From positions 930,001-994,000 of the forward strand of contig JAFECE010000011.1 in assembly GCA_018242295.1 (NCBI GenBank): a stretch of DNA of 64,000 nucleotides, written 5' to 3'. The number at the start of each line of letters is the position of its first letter. The stretch's first letter is position 1. Positions 27,713 through 36,698 of the stretch are shown here, piece by piece. Under the pieces are notes generated by a model. That model was not told the origin of the DNA. It saw only the letters and a list, made by a program, of their open reading frames with translations, and ran no database searches. The position numbers were made by a program, and so were the translations under genes. Source of the stretch: Pseudomonadota bacterium (GTDB taxonomy: Bacteria > Pseudomonadota > Alphaproteobacteria > Rhizobiales > Hyphomicrobiaceae).

Positions 27713-28576
27713 TCATAAATGTTTCCGCTCGATCAGCGCGTCGGCGAAAAGGGTGGTGACTACAAAATCGGCAGTGGTGCCGGGATTGAGACGGCTCTGT
27801 TTCAACTTTGCGTCAAAATCCTGGAGGACGGGGATCGATTTCGCAGTTGCAGTAGGAAACCAGTACGACCGCAGGGCGCGGGCTTCGTGCTGAACCTCCG
27901 ACGCCGTCTCCGCATTGTATTTCCTGGCGATATGGGTGTCGGGAAACTCTGAAAGCAGAGCCATGTGCAACGTCGTGATCGCAAGATTCGGGTCGGCGGC
28001 AGGTTCCGCTCGCGCGGCGTGAAGTACCTGCAACGCGAAATCGAAAACGTCCGAAAAAACGTTGACGTAGGCATTGGCGATGCGATCGCGCTCGGCTGCA
28101 AGATGCATTGCAGCAATCAGCGTCAGGTGGCTCGAGGAGGCCCGTACATCGCCGTCGCCAACCATGCCGAGACCGGCCGGGTTGGCAATCCGGATCGCCT
28201 CGAACGCGTCTTCCGCATCCTGCTCGTCGAGCGCGGAAAGAATGTTGCCGAGCCGCCGGCGCAGGCCGACGTCGAATGTCGTTTCGCTCGCTGCTTTGGC
28301 AAGAGGAGCGCAGAGCAGCACGATGCCGAGGTTGGTATTGAGTCCCGTCGCGGCAACGCTCGCCTCGGTTGCCCGGAGGATGCGTTTGCCGACGCTCAAC
28401 GACGGATCGGCGATCGGACCCGCTGCTGCCTTCGCCGCCTGCTCGAAATGGAGAACTTCCATCCCGTGGCCGGCGGAATAGCGATGGACATTGCCCGGCT
28501 TCAAAGCGTTGAGCTCGGCGTTGCAGGCATCGAGAAACGCCGCGCTTATCTCGGCGGGTTGCCGCGGTCCCTTCAT
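27713..28576 (-). CDS. CitG/MdcB-like triphosphoribosyl-dephospho-CoA synthase family protein
   Basis: A 287-residue protein with the CitG-family N-terminus 'FLDACNAELNALKPGNVHRY', 'AGHGMEVLHFEQAA', 'LNTNLGIVLLCAPLAKAA' and 'ANPAGLGMVGDGDVR'. Classical members attach triphosphoribosyl to dephospho-CoA; homologues in H4MPT gene clusters of methylotrophs are thought to add a ribose-phosphate group during cofactor synthesis. It overlaps the RimK-like gene by four bases, so it is in the operon that starts upstream. Confidence 0.88.
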   Translation of the reverse strand: MKGPRQPAEISAAFLDACNAELNALKPGNVHRYSAGHGMEVLHFEQAAKAAAGPIADPSLSVGKRILRATEASVAATGLNTNLGIVLLCAPLAKAASETTFDVGLRRRLGNILSALDEQDAEDAFEAIRIANPAGLGMVGDGDVRASSSHLTLIAAMHLAAERDRIANAYVNVFSDVFDFALQVLHAARAEPAADPNLAITTLHMALLSEFPDTHIARKYNAETASEVQHEARALRSYWFPTATAKSIPVLQDFDAKLKQSRLNPGTTADFVVTTLFADALIERKHL

Positions 28577-29544
28577 GACACCGCGGCGACGGGGATGCCC
28601 GACGCTTCGCGATGCGCCAGGACCGTCTTCAAGAAATCTTCGGCGATCGCCCAGGCGATGTTGATGTCAGCGACGCTCTGAAGCCCGCGCCATGCCGGAT
28701 TGGAATTGACTTCCAGAACCTGAAGCTCGCCCTCTGCCGTGCGAATGAGATCAATGCCGGCGTAATCGGCATCGACGGCACGCATCGCGGCCATTGAAAT
28801 GCGAGTCATTTCGTCATCGGGGAGATGGGCTCGGGCTTTGCCGCCTTGGTGAATGTTTGTCACCCAATTGGTGCCTCGCCGCGTCATGGCCGCGACGACG
28901 CGGTGACGGGTTGCGAGCACGCGCCAATCCTCGAAGAGGCCGTCGCGCGGCGCGACGTAATCCTGCATGTAATACATCTGATCGACGGTCTCGGGCGCGG
29001 GCAGCTCGCTCTGCTGAGCGATCATGCCGATGCCTTTGCCCTGGCTGCCGAAGAGCGGTTTCACGACAAGCGGGCGACCGAGCCCTTCGGTGTATTCGAG
29101 CGCGTGCGGAAGCGTTTCGCAGACGCGCGTGCGCGGTGTCGGGATGCCGTTCTTGTGCAAAAGAAATGTCGTTTGCGATTTGTCTACGCAGCGTTCGATG
29201 GCGCGCGCGTCGTTCCAGACTCGCACGCCGCTTTCGCGCAGCGCATGCAGCAGGCCGAGCCGGAACGTGATCTGCTCCAGAGTCCCGGCGGAGATCGAGC
29301 GCACGAAAACGCCATCGGGCAAGCGGCCTTTGAAGCCCGGAATGTCGATGCCGCTTTCGAGGCCAGTGTCGAAAGCGCAATGTGGAAGCGATGAAACCGT
29401 GACGCGCGCGCCCATGGCTTCGAGCGAGCGGACGATACGGCGGGCGTGCCATTCGCCTCGCCCTTCTTCGATCAGAAGGGCGAGGTGCAGACCATCGCCG
29501 GGACCCGGCAAAGGATCAGGCGTTATTTCAGCGGAAGCTCGCAT
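28573..29544 (-). CDS. RimK-like ATP-grasp ligase of the C1-cofactor cluster
   Basis: A 323-residue ATP-grasp protein with 'LVVKPLFGSQGKGIGMI' (ATP-binding loop), 'VAPRDGLFEDWRVLATRHR', 'GTNWVTNIHQGGKA' and a metal-binding C-terminal 'QVLEVNSNPAWRGLQ'. It resembles RimK and the glutamate ligases (MptN/CofF type) that elongate the tail of H4MPT-like cofactors. Ligation of an acidic amino acid to H4MPT or methylofuran is the likely role, but the exact substrate is open. The start overlaps the mch stop by 17 bases. Confidence 0.87.
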   Translation of the reverse strand: MRASAEITPDPLPGPGDGLHLALLIEEGRGEWHARRIVRSLEAMGARVTVSSLPHCAFDTGLESGIDIPGFKGRLPDGVFVRSISAGTLEQITFRLGLLHALRESGVRVWNDARAIERCVDKSQTTFLLHKNGIPTPRTRVCETLPHALEYTEGLGRPLVVKPLFGSQGKGIGMIAQQSELPAPETVDQMYYMQDYVAPRDGLFEDWRVLATRHRVVAAMTRRGTNWVTNIHQGGKARAHLPDDEMTRISMAAMRAVDADYAGIDLIRTAEGELQVLEVNSNPAWRGLQSVADINIAWAIAEDFLKTVLAHREASGIPVAAVS

Positions 29545-30487
29545 CGACGATCTCCGGCGCGAGCTCGCCTGCGCGGAACGAATTGCCCGTCTCGACGTTC
29601 GAGACGATCACCTGAGCTGGCGAGAACAGCATCGGATCGATTTTGTAGAAGTCGCCGTTAACGTCGGCGAAAATCTCGGCGAACGGTTTGCCGTAAGCGC
29701 TGCAGGTGCTCGCCGGCAGATTTTCCGCAAGCCGCTTGGCATCGGTATCCGGACCTTTGACGAAGAGATGGATGCGGCCGCCATAGATGATGGCATCGTT
29801 GGTACGGCCCATCGCCTTGACGAAATCAGGAACCGGCGGCGCGATTGGCGTCGTGCCGGTGCCGTCGAGGATATTTTCGAGCGGGAAGTGGAGAGCGTGC
29901 GCTTTATGGATCGCGACCTCGAGAACGCGGGCCGCAATCTGCACGGTGCCGGCGAGGCTCCAGGTGGTTGCGTACAAGATCGAAAGACCGGTCGGATCGA
30001 TGCCGCAGTGCGTCGACAGCTTCGCGATGACTGCCGCAGGCGGAGCCTTATCGCCTTCGATGACGAGCGTCGCCTTCGGGTAATGGTCGACGTAGCCGAG
30101 TTCTTTGTACAGGTCCTCGACGCGCGACAGGGCGCGCGCCGGTCCGGAGCCGAGCGCGAAGAAGCCAGATGCTTCGTCACTGATTGTCCAGCCGGCATAC
30201 TGGCTGGCGAGGCAGGCAATGACCGGATTGTTCGACGTAACGACGACGCCCAGTGGCCAGTTCGGAAGGCCCGACGATTGCGTGAATGCGACGGTGCCGA
30301 GCCCGCCCATGCAGACCTCGCCGAGGCGGCGGCCGGCTTCAAGTCCGCCGACAACAGAGGCGCCCATGTCGATGATCCGTTCGCCAAGGCTGCCTTTCGT
30401 GACGGAGATGCGAAGCGCATCGGCATTGGCCACGATGTCGTCGACGATCTTTGCGGCGCCTGCCGAAACGCTGGGCTGCTTTACCAT
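29528..30487 (-). CDS. mch: Methenyl-tetrahydromethanopterin cyclohydrolase
   Basis: Mch hydrolyses methenyl-H4MPT to 5-formyl-H4MPT, the third step after Fae and MtdB. The 319-residue protein shows family motifs 'GGLEAGRRLGEVCMGGLG', 'VVTSNNPVIACLASQYAGW', 'GSGPARAL' and 'LYATTWSLAGTVQIAARVLE'. ATG 30487 lies 13 bases after the upstream ATP-grasp gene, within the mtdB-mch-type operon conserved in H4MPT methylotrophs. Confidence 0.96.
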   Translation of the reverse strand: MVKQPSVSAGAAKIVDDIVANADALRISVTKGSLGERIIDMGASVVGGLEAGRRLGEVCMGGLGTVAFTQSSGLPNWPLGVVVTSNNPVIACLASQYAGWTISDEASGFFALGSGPARALSRVEDLYKELGYVDHYPKATLVIEGDKAPPAAVIAKLSTHCGIDPTGLSILYATTWSLAGTVQIAARVLEVAIHKAHALHFPLENILDGTGTTPIAPPVPDFVKAMGRTNDAIIYGGRIHLFVKGPDTDAKRLAENLPASTCSAYGKPFAEIFADVNGDFYKIDPMLFSPAQVIVSNVETGNSFRAGELAPEIVDASFR

Positions 30488-30500
30488 TAGAAACTCCGGG

Positions 30501-31631
30501 TCAGGATTTGGCGTGTCCGTATATCAGGTCTTCAAGTTCCGCCAAGCGTTTGCGAGCGAGGGCTTCTGCCGCATCTGCCGTCGGCGCTTCAGCGAAGACC
30601 GTGGCGAGAGGGGCGCCGGTGGGGATGAACGTTCCAGGGGGACCGCGGTCGGCGCTCCAGTCGGGCCAGGGGATTTCGTTAAGTTTTATGGGGGCCCGGT
30701 CGGCGTGAAGGATCGCCATCGCTTTTGCGTGTTTGGGAATTTCCCGAACGCCCTCGGTGGCGGCACCCTTCCAGGCGGCCATATGCTGTGCGAACAGTTG
30801 GCCTTTGCCGTCGTCGAGAACATCAAGCGATGCCCCCGGACGCGGATTGACTTCGAGCAGGTATGGGCCAAGCGCAGGTTCGACGATGAAGTCGAAGGAG
30901 GCCATGCCGCGGAGCCCGAGGTCGCTCGCGACGGTCTGCACAACGTTCAATATCGTTTCGCCGAGGCATTCGCCGATCGCCGGGTTCGAGACGCAGCCGC
31001 CGAACCGAAATGGATGCTCTGAGGATGGTGAAATCCATTGGCGGCTGAGCAGAATCGTATTGCCTTCGGCCGCAAATACGCCGCCCGCGGAAATGCGTTC
31101 GCCTCTCAGTTCCTTCTGGAAATAGCGGCGGGGTTTGGCACGTTGGGGGCCGTGGCACGCCCGTATATGGCGGCCGCCGCTGCCGCCGACGCGCTTCGAT
31201 ATCCAGCCGGTTGAATCGACGGGCGGAGACGTTCGCGTTTCGGGGTGCGGGATGCCGAGCCTGTCGAGAATCCCGAAGAAGCTCTGCGGGTCCTTGCAGG
31301 CCTTATAGGTCGCGGCATCGGAGCCGAGCAGCTTGAACCGGCTTTCTAGCGCCGCGACGAGACGCGGCTTATCCTCGAAGCCGGAGCCCAGGACGAGCCC
31401 TACCGGCTTTGTCGCCGAAGATCGGGCTAAGTCTTCAAGGGCGGCAATCAGAGGCTTCGTGCGGAAGCCCGTTTGCATGGCGCCGTCGAGAACGCGAAAG
31501 TCCTCGGCGGCGGCTTGTGTGTCGAGATCGCCGAAGGCATCGGCGACGAGGGGCTCAAAACCGGCGCGCCGGGCGGACTGCGCAAGGCTCCGCCCGGAAA
31601 ACGCGGCGATGAGGACCGCTACGCCGCTCAA
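30501..31631 (-). CDS. ATP-grasp protein of the mtdB-mch cluster (Orf17/MfnD-like candidate)
   Basis: A 376-residue ATP-grasp protein: an N-terminal Rossmann-like region ('VAVLIAAFSGRSLAQSARRA'), then 'WISKRVGGSGGRHIRACHG' (ATP loop) and a catalytic 'GPYLLEVNPRPGASLDV'. It is related to carboligases of the biotin-carboxylase superfamily, and an equivalent gene lies in the methylotroph mch cluster. It could be a tyrosine/tyramine-glutamate ligase for methylofuran. The start is TTG 31631, the first possible start after an in-frame TAG. It lies only ten bases after the mtdB stop, so coupling is likely. Confidence 0.85.
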   Translation of the reverse strand: MSGVAVLIAAFSGRSLAQSARRAGFEPLVADAFGDLDTQAAAEDFRVLDGAMQTGFRTKPLIAALEDLARSSATKPVGLVLGSGFEDKPRLVAALESRFKLLGSDAATYKACKDPQSFFGILDRLGIPHPETRTSPPVDSTGWISKRVGGSGGRHIRACHGPQRAKPRRYFQKELRGERISAGGVFAAEGNTILLSRQWISPSSEHPFRFGGCVSNPAIGECLGETILNVVQTVASDLGLRGMASFDFIVEPALGPYLLEVNPRPGASLDVLDDGKGQLFAQHMAAWKGAATEGVREIPKHAKAMAILHADRAPIKLNEIPWPDWSADRGPPGTFIPTGAPLATVFAEAPTADAAEALARKRLAELEDLIYGHAKS

Positions 31632-31641
31632 GCCTATGGCC

Positions 31642-32547
31642 TCAAGCCAGTCCGACGAGTTTTTTCGCTAGCTGATAGGCGTCGCGGAAGTCGAGCACCA
31701 GCGACTTGTCGGAATCTATCATCTGCTTGAAGAGGCCGGATTCGCATTTGTACTTGATGTCACCGATCGCGAGCGGGCCGACGCCGAGCGCGTCGCAACC
31801 CGGAAGCTTTTCGCCATTCATGAAAAGCTCCATGCCTTCGACGCCCGCTGGCGGCACGGCGTTGACGTCCGCGATGACCTTCAGGTTCTTGGCGAGCGCC
31901 TTGTGTTCCTTCGAGACGACCTGAACGCCGGCTGCGGCCGCCGCGAAGATAACTTCGGCGTTGGCAATGATATCAGCCTTCTGCGCGTCAGTTTCGCCGG
32001 GGACTGCCTCAAGATCGACCCCGAAACGGTCCTTGGAGATCTTGGCGTTCTTGATGACGCGTTCGACGCCGCGGTGGGCGACGAGCTGGACGTTGGCACC
32101 CTCGAGCGCCGAGATGATCGAAGCCGCGAATCCAACGACGCCGGTCGCGCCGAAGACTGCGACCTTCACGCCCTTCCAGTCCTTATTGAACTTGTCCTTT
32201 AGAAGCTTCTCGACGCAGGCGACCATGGCCGCGGCGGTCGTGAATGAACCTGCCGGATCGGCGAAGACGGAGCATTCGAAGGGCGGCACCATCGCCTTTT
32301 TTGCGGCATCGAGCATATCGAGCGCGAGGATCGCATCCTTGCCGCCCATGAAGAATCCGGTGCGTACGCCGTAATTCGGGGGGCGCGAGAAAATTGCATC
32401 CTGAATGAGGCCCGTGACCTCGCCAAGTTCGACGTTGATATAGGGAACGATCACCTTGTAGCCGGCATCAGCCGCCATGTTCACGTCGAACGGGCTCATG
32501 TGCTTCTGCGGCGCGAGCATATGCAGAATAGGGGTTGCGTCGCTCAT
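31642..32547 (-). CDS. mtdB: NAD(P)-dependent methylene-tetrahydromethanopterin dehydrogenase
   Basis: MtdB oxidises methylene-H4MPT to methenyl-H4MPT with NAD+ or NADP+. The 301-residue protein has 'LHMLAPQKHMSPFDVNMAAD', 'YGVRTGFFMGGKDAILALDM' and a Rossmann nucleotide-binding segment 'VAVFGATGVVGFAASIISAL'. It starts at ATG 32547, five bases after the beta-RFAP synthase stop, and heads the chain mtdB, ATP-grasp, mch, RimK-like, CitG-like, fae. Confidence 0.96.
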   Translation of the reverse strand: MSDATPILHMLAPQKHMSPFDVNMAADAGYKVIVPYINVELGEVTGLIQDAIFSRPPNYGVRTGFFMGGKDAILALDMLDAAKKAMVPPFECSVFADPAGSFTTAAAMVACVEKLLKDKFNKDWKGVKVAVFGATGVVGFAASIISALEGANVQLVAHRGVERVIKNAKISKDRFGVDLEAVPGETDAQKADIIANAEVIFAAAAAGVQVVSKEHKALAKNLKVIADVNAVPPAGVEGMELFMNGEKLPGCDALGVGPLAIGDIKYKCESGLFKQMIDSDKSLVLDFRDAYQLAKKLVGLA

Positions 32548-32552
32548 TTCGT

Positions 32553-33545
32553 TTATTGCTCCATTCGTTTTGTATTTCGCAGCGTTTCGATGCGGGCGCC
32601 AGAGTTGCGGCCGTGTGCGATCAGGATTTCGAGCCCGACGCGTTTAGCCTCTTCGTTTAAAGAATGATAGAGGCGTTCTGCCGCTTTCTGGCTTTCGACA
32701 AAGGCGAACCCGGTCGGGCCCCAGGAGCTTTGTCCGATGCCCGTTGCGCCCAGTTCTCGCATTCGAGATGCGAGATATCCGACGGCTTTGCTGGTCCACG
32801 CGCTGCCGCCTTGCTTGGTTGCAAAATGGGCACCCACGATCTCCTGAATTTCGGTCAAGGCCGAACCGAACTCGCCGATGTCTTCTTCCTTCAGGCCCGG
32901 CATGAGTTTCATCAGGACCAGATGGCAGATGTGCGCTGCACTCGTCTCGGGGAACGGGGGGAGGCCGGCGAATGCGGTCAGTTCGGCTTCGCCGGAAACT
33001 CCGGCATTGCGGCGATCGAGGATCAGCATGACCCGCCAGTCCGGCGGGAAGTCGGACCGCAGCGTCACGGGCGGCGGTCTGTCCGTTTTGCCTTTGCCGC
33101 CATCGATGATGAAGCCGCCGGACGTGAAGGCCTCGACCCCGATGCCGGATCGGACCCCGCGTTCGCCAAGGGAGGCGATGTCCGCCGCCGAAAGCGAGCG
33201 CCCTTCAATCGCCGCAACCGCCGCGCCGATCGCAAGCGCAAGTTGCGTCCCCGAGCCGAGGCCGGCGTGTGCGGGGATGGCATCGGAGACGTTTATGGCG
33301 TAGCCGTTATCCGGCCGTTCGCCCGCGAACTTGCGGACGAGCGCAAGGGTGCGCTGACTTTCCTGTCCGGAGGCCGAATGCTGATCTGCCTTCGCGACGG
33401 TGAGCTCGGTACTCGGGCGGTCGATGCTCAAGCCAATGCTTCCGTAGCGTCGTCCCAGGTCCCCGTTCAAATCGAGGAAGCCCAGGTGCAAGCGCGCCGG
33501 AGCCGTGACGCGGATCGCGGCAGAGGTTGCCGGAAAAGGCCTCAC
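32553..33545 (-). CDS. Beta-ribofuranosylaminobenzene 5'-phosphate synthase
   Basis: This enzyme condenses 4-hydroxybenzoate or p-aminobenzoate with PRPP, the first committed step of H4MPT synthesis. It is a GHMP-kinase-fold protein: 'VTAPARLHLGFLDLNGDLG', 'AIPAHAGLGSGTQLALAIG' and 'IGQSSWGPTGFAFVES'. GTG 33545 is chosen because AAAGGA lies nine bases upstream and the protein then begins shortly before the conserved 'APARLHLGF'. The frame remains open to a TTG at 33638 that would nearly touch the divergent dehydratase gene. Confidence 0.9.
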   Translation of the reverse strand: MRPFPATSAAIRVTAPARLHLGFLDLNGDLGRRYGSIGLSIDRPSTELTVAKADQHSASGQESQRTLALVRKFAGERPDNGYAINVSDAIPAHAGLGSGTQLALAIGAAVAAIEGRSLSAADIASLGERGVRSGIGVEAFTSGGFIIDGGKGKTDRPPPVTLRSDFPPDWRVMLILDRRNAGVSGEAELTAFAGLPPFPETSAAHICHLVLMKLMPGLKEEDIGEFGSALTEIQEIVGAHFATKQGGSAWTSKAVGYLASRMRELGATGIGQSSWGPTGFAFVESQKAAERLYHSLNEEAKRVGLEILIAHGRNSGARIETLRNTKRMEQ

Positions 33546-33656
33546 GTAAAACGGTCCTTTCTCGAAAACCGCTGCAGGCGTCCGTTTGCTTTCTCGGTCG
33601 CGGCGGCGGTAGGATTTAGAAAGCGAGTTTTCCGACAATTGGAGGTCGAGGGCAAG

Positions 33657-34034
33657 ATGAGTGCAGAACGTGAAAAACCGATGGCTGATGCCGATGTTGA
33701 GGCTTGGCTAGCTGCCAACCTTCCGACCTGGAAGCTCGAGAACGGCTGGATACGCCGTACATACAAGACGGCGAGCTGGAAGGGCACGCTCATGGTCGTC
33801 AATACCGTCGGCCATCTCGCCGAAGCGGCGTGGCATCATCCGGATATGACGCTGTCCTATGCTTGGGTCGAGGTTCGCCTGATGAATCATGCGGCGAAGG
33901 GCATCACATCCAAGGATCTCGAACTTGCGAAGAAGATCGAGGAAGTGGTGCATTGGCAGCCGGGCAAAGAGGGTAAGGGCCTCGAAGGTACACCGCACGG
34001 CGATATGAGGTTCGCCTACATCAAGTACGACTGA
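33657..34034 (+). CDS. Pterin-4a-carbinolamine dehydratase family protein
   Basis: A 125-residue protein with the PCD signature 'AAWHHPDMTLSYAWVEVRL' (active-site His-His and the following strand) and 'TWKLENGWIRRTYKTASWKG'. The enzyme normally dehydrates 4a-hydroxytetrahydrobiopterin; in bacteria without aromatic hydroxylases it may serve in pterin repair or other pterin steps. The ATG has a GGAGG site upstream. Its position between beta-RFAP synthase and folK suggests a role with H4MPT or folate pterins. Confidence 0.9.
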   Translation: MSAEREKPMADADVEAWLAANLPTWKLENGWIRRTYKTASWKGTLMVVNTVGHLAEAAWHHPDMTLSYAWVEVRLMNHAAKGITSKDLELAKKIEEVVHWQPGKEGKGLEGTPHGDMRFAYIKYD

Positions 34035-34039
34035 GGCGG

Positions 34040-34576
34040 ATGAAGGCAAATTCGATGGCGAAGGTCGAGCGCATGGACGCGCACCGCAATGGGCCGGCTC
34101 ACGCGTTCGACGCCATTTTGGGTCTCGGATCGAATCTTGGCGACCGGACGCATAACATCGATGAGGCGATACGCTTGCTGACCGCCGACGGCTCAATTCG
34201 CGTTGTCGCACGCTCGAAGCTCTATCGGTCGGCGCCGTGGGGCGTCACGGATCAGGACTGGTTCGTCAATGCGTGTGTGGCGGTCCAGACCGGGCTTTCG
34301 CCGCACGCGTTGCTGAAACAGTGCCAAGCCGTCGAAAACGACATGGGGCGCATTCGGACGCGCCGGTGGGGACCGCGCATCATCGATGTCGATATCCTGA
34401 CGTTTCGGGATCTCGTGATCGCCGACCCGGACCTCACCGTTCCGCATCCGCTCATTGCTGGGCGGGCATTCGTGCTGGTGCCGCTCAAGGATGTCGCTCC
34501 GGAACTCAAGCTCGGCGGCCGGACGATCGATTCGATGCTGGAAAAGCTCGACAGCAGCGAAGTTCAGCTCGTCTAA
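34040..34576 (+). CDS. folK: 6-hydroxymethyl-7,8-dihydropterin pyrophosphokinase
   Basis: FolK transfers pyrophosphate from ATP to 6-hydroxymethyl-dihydropterin, giving the activated pterin used in folate and probably H4MPT synthesis. The 178-residue protein contains 'AILGLGSNLGDRTHNIDEAI', 'YRSAPWGVTDQDWFVNACVA' and 'RRWGPRIIDVDILTF', all catalytic signatures. Several ATGs lie near the start (34040, 34055, 34070); the conserved domain begins about 20 residues in, so a later start is possible. It lies five bases after the dehydratase gene. Confidence 0.93.
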   Translation: MKANSMAKVERMDAHRNGPAHAFDAILGLGSNLGDRTHNIDEAIRLLTADGSIRVVARSKLYRSAPWGVTDQDWFVNACVAVQTGLSPHALLKQCQAVENDMGRIRTRRWGPRIIDVDILTFRDLVIADPDLTVPHPLIAGRAFVLVPLKDVAPELKLGGRTIDSMLEKLDSSEVQLV

Positions 34577-34599
34577 GAATTGGGGACGACCAAAACGAA

Positions 34600-34633
34600 A
34601 AGCGCCGCGCGGACTCTCGTCTGCGCGGCGCTT
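34600..34633. terminator. Terminator between folK and the cytochrome c gene
   Basis: A perfect 11-base stem (AAGCGCCGCGC / GCGCGGCGCTT) with a 12-base loop. On the minus strand it is followed by TTTTCGTTTTGG, so it mainly serves the cytochrome c gene; it also lies just after folK. Confidence 0.85.
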
Positions 34634-34661
34634 CCATTAATTGGAAATCAGACGGTGGGTT

Positions 34662-35018
34662 TTACTTCAGCGTCTTGAGATATTCGATCAGGTTGGCGCG
34701 ATCGCCTTCGTCCTTGACGCCGGCGAAGATCATCTTGGTGCCGGGAACGTCCTTGGCCGGACCCTGCAGCCACTTATCAAGAGCAGCTTCGTCCCAGGTG
34801 ATGCCAGACTTCTTCAGGGCGTCGGAATAGTTGTAGTCGGCAACCGACGCAGCCTTGCGGCCAACGACGCCACCAAGGTGCGGACCAACGCCGTTCTTAT
34901 CGACCTGGTGGCAGGCTTTGCATTTATTGAAGACCGTCTTGCCGGCTTCCGCATCGGCGGACATAGCAGCGGTCGGAACTGCTGCGATCATTGCGACCGC
35001 CAGAACCCACTTGCGCAT
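34662..35018 (-). CDS. Periplasmic class I cytochrome c (c2/c550-like)
   Basis: A 118-residue protein with a signal peptide ('WVLAVAMIAAVPTAAMSADA') and haem-binding 'NKCKACHQVD'. The segment 'KNGVGPHLGGVVGRKAASVA' and late 'PGTKMIFAGVKDEGDRANL' include the distal Met of cytochrome c2-type proteins. It would carry electrons in the periplasm, possibly from PQQ dehydrogenases to a terminal oxidase; the partner is inferred from the neighbouring pqq operon. The GGAAGGAAAAA upstream is a good ribosome binding site. Confidence 0.93.
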   Translation of the reverse strand: MRKWVLAVAMIAAVPTAAMSADAEAGKTVFNKCKACHQVDKNGVGPHLGGVVGRKAASVADYNYSDALKKSGITWDEAALDKWLQGPAKDVPGTKMIFAGVKDEGDRANLIEYLKTLK

Positions 35019-35200
35019 TCTATTTTTTCCTTCCCGTTTCGCCTGAGCGACACCTCAGAAACGCAGCCACTCATAGCTCAGCCGCAGGAAGTTGCCATTT
35101 TTTTTCTGAACCGAAGCCGAACAGAATGCCGCACCGGCTGGATAATCTTTAGGAGATTACCTTGCAGTGCGAAATCCTGCTCAGGAGCCGCTTAATGGGG

Positions 35201-36361
35201 CTACTCGGCGGCGGCCGCTTTTGTTGGGCTCATGCGCCGGTAGACGAACGGCGGCGGTTCGGTGACAGCACTCTCGGCCTCGGCGGCGGCGACGAAGGCC
35301 TGGTGATAGGGCGACAGCTTGCAGGCCGGGTCGGTGTTCGCCGGATCGCCAGTGAAGGCCATGGCCTGGCAACGGCAGCCGCCGAAGTCAATCTCGGCAC
35401 GGGGGCAGCCCCGGCACGGTTCCTTCATCCAACTGGTGCCGCGGTACTTCTGGAACGCCTGACCGTTGAGCCAGATGTCCGCCAAACGCCTGTCTTTGAC
35501 GTTGTCGAATTCGAGGCCGGGAACCGACTCCGACGCATGGCAAGGGAGTACCCGGCCTTGTGGGGTTACGTTCATCACGCCGCGGCCCCAGCCGCCCATG
35601 CAGGGCTTCGGCGTCTTTGCGTAGTAGTCGGGCACGACGAAATCGAAGACCATGATGCCCTTCAGGCGCTCTTTCGCTTCCTCGACGATCTCGGCGCTCT
35701 TCAAAACCTGAGCGCGGGTCGGCATGAGGCTGGCCCGGTTCTTGAGCGCCCAGGCGTAGTACTGGATGTTCGCGACCTCGATGCGGCCGGCGCCCATTTC
35801 GACGGCGAAATTGATGATGTTCGGCAGGTTCTCGATGTTGTGGCGATGGATCGGGGCATTGATGGTGAGCGGCATATCGAATTCGCGCACCCACTTGCCG
35901 ACCTCACGCTTCTTCGCGAGGCCGTTCTTGTAAGCCGAGATCTTTTCAGCGTTGGCTTCGTCGACGTCCTGGATCGAAAGCTGGACGTGGTCGAGGCCCA
36001 GTTCCTTCAAACGCTTCAGGCGATCGCGTGTCAGCGTCACGCCGGCGGTGATGAGGTTGGTGTAAAGACCGGCTTTCGCCGCGACCTCGACGATGTCCTC
36101 GAGATCTTTGCGAACGGTCGGCTCTCCACCCGAGAGATGGATCTGCAGGATGCCGAGGTCGGCCGCCTGCCGCATCACGTCCTGCCACTGTTCGGTCGTC
36201 AACTCGGTGTTGACGCGATCAAGCTCGAGCGGATTCGAGCAATAGGGACACTGGAGCGGACAGCGATGTGTCAGCTCGGCCAGAAGGCCAACCGGCGCGC
36301 GGGCGCAAGCCTCGACTAAGGGCTTTTCGGAGAACTGCTCCATCGGTGCTACTTCGTTCAT
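35201..36361 (-). CDS. pqqE: PQQ biosynthesis radical SAM enzyme PqqE
   Basis: PqqE forms the carbon-carbon bond between Glu and Tyr of PqqA, with PqqD delivering the peptide. The 386-residue protein has the radical SAM cluster motif in '[15 protein letters not shown]', '[16 protein letters not shown]', and a C-terminal SPASM/auxiliary cluster region rich in Cys ('[19 protein letters not shown]'). It is the last gene of pqqABCDE, 31 bases after pqqD. Confidence 0.97.
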   Translation of the reverse strand: MNEVAPMEQFSEKPLVEACARAPVGLLAELTHRCPLQCPYCSNPLELDRVNTELTTEQWQDVMRQAADLGILQIHLSGGEPTVRKDLEDIVEVAAKAGLYTNLITAGVTLTRDRLKRLKELGLDHVQLSIQDVDEANAEKISAYKNGLAKKREVGKWVREFDMPLTINAPIHRHNIENLPNIINFAVEMGAGRIEVANIQYYAWALKNRASLMPTRAQVLKSAEIVEEAKERLKGIMVFDFVVPDYYAKTPKPCMGGWGRGVMNVTPQGRVLPCHASESVPGLEFDNVKDRRLADIWLNGQAFQKYRGTSWMKEPCRGCPRAEIDFGGCRCQAMAFTGDPANTDPACKLSPYHQAFVAAAEAESAVTEPPPFVYRRMSPTKAAAAE

Positions 36362-36392
36362 TGACGTAAGCTCCGTATTTTACCCAGGTCTT

Positions 36393-36695
36393 CTAGGCCT
36401 TGACGACGCCCTTATCCGAAAGCTCCTGCAGCATCGATATCGTATCTGCCAGGATTTCCTGCAGCGGTGCGTTGTAGTCCTTCGCGAGTTCGGACGCGAT
36501 CTCCTCAACCGAGTTCACGCCGTCACAACGCTTCAAAATTTCGATCGCGATCGGGTCCGGCTCGAACACGCGTTCAGGTGCCAACACATGCCACCGGCCT
36601 CGTCCAGCGTCGTGTCTCAGCTTAATATGGGGTGGCAACGCCGGTTTTGACGCCGGTACGATGATCACACGTGTGCGATTGGCTTCGGCGTTCAT
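36393..36695 (-). CDS. pqqD: PqqA-binding peptide chaperone PqqD
   Basis: A 100-residue protein with the PqqD core 'LPPHIKLRHDAGRGRWHVLA', 'PIAIEILKRCDGVNSVEEIA' and 'ASELAKDYNAPLQEILADTI', the winged-helix RiPP recognition fold that binds PqqA and docks on PqqE. It begins three bases after the pqqC stop. Confidence 0.95.
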   Translation of the reverse strand: MNAEANRTRVIIVPASKPALPPHIKLRHDAGRGRWHVLAPERVFEPDPIAIEILKRCDGVNSVEEIASELAKDYNAPLQEILADTISMLQELSDKGVVKA

Positions 36696-36698
36696 CGA

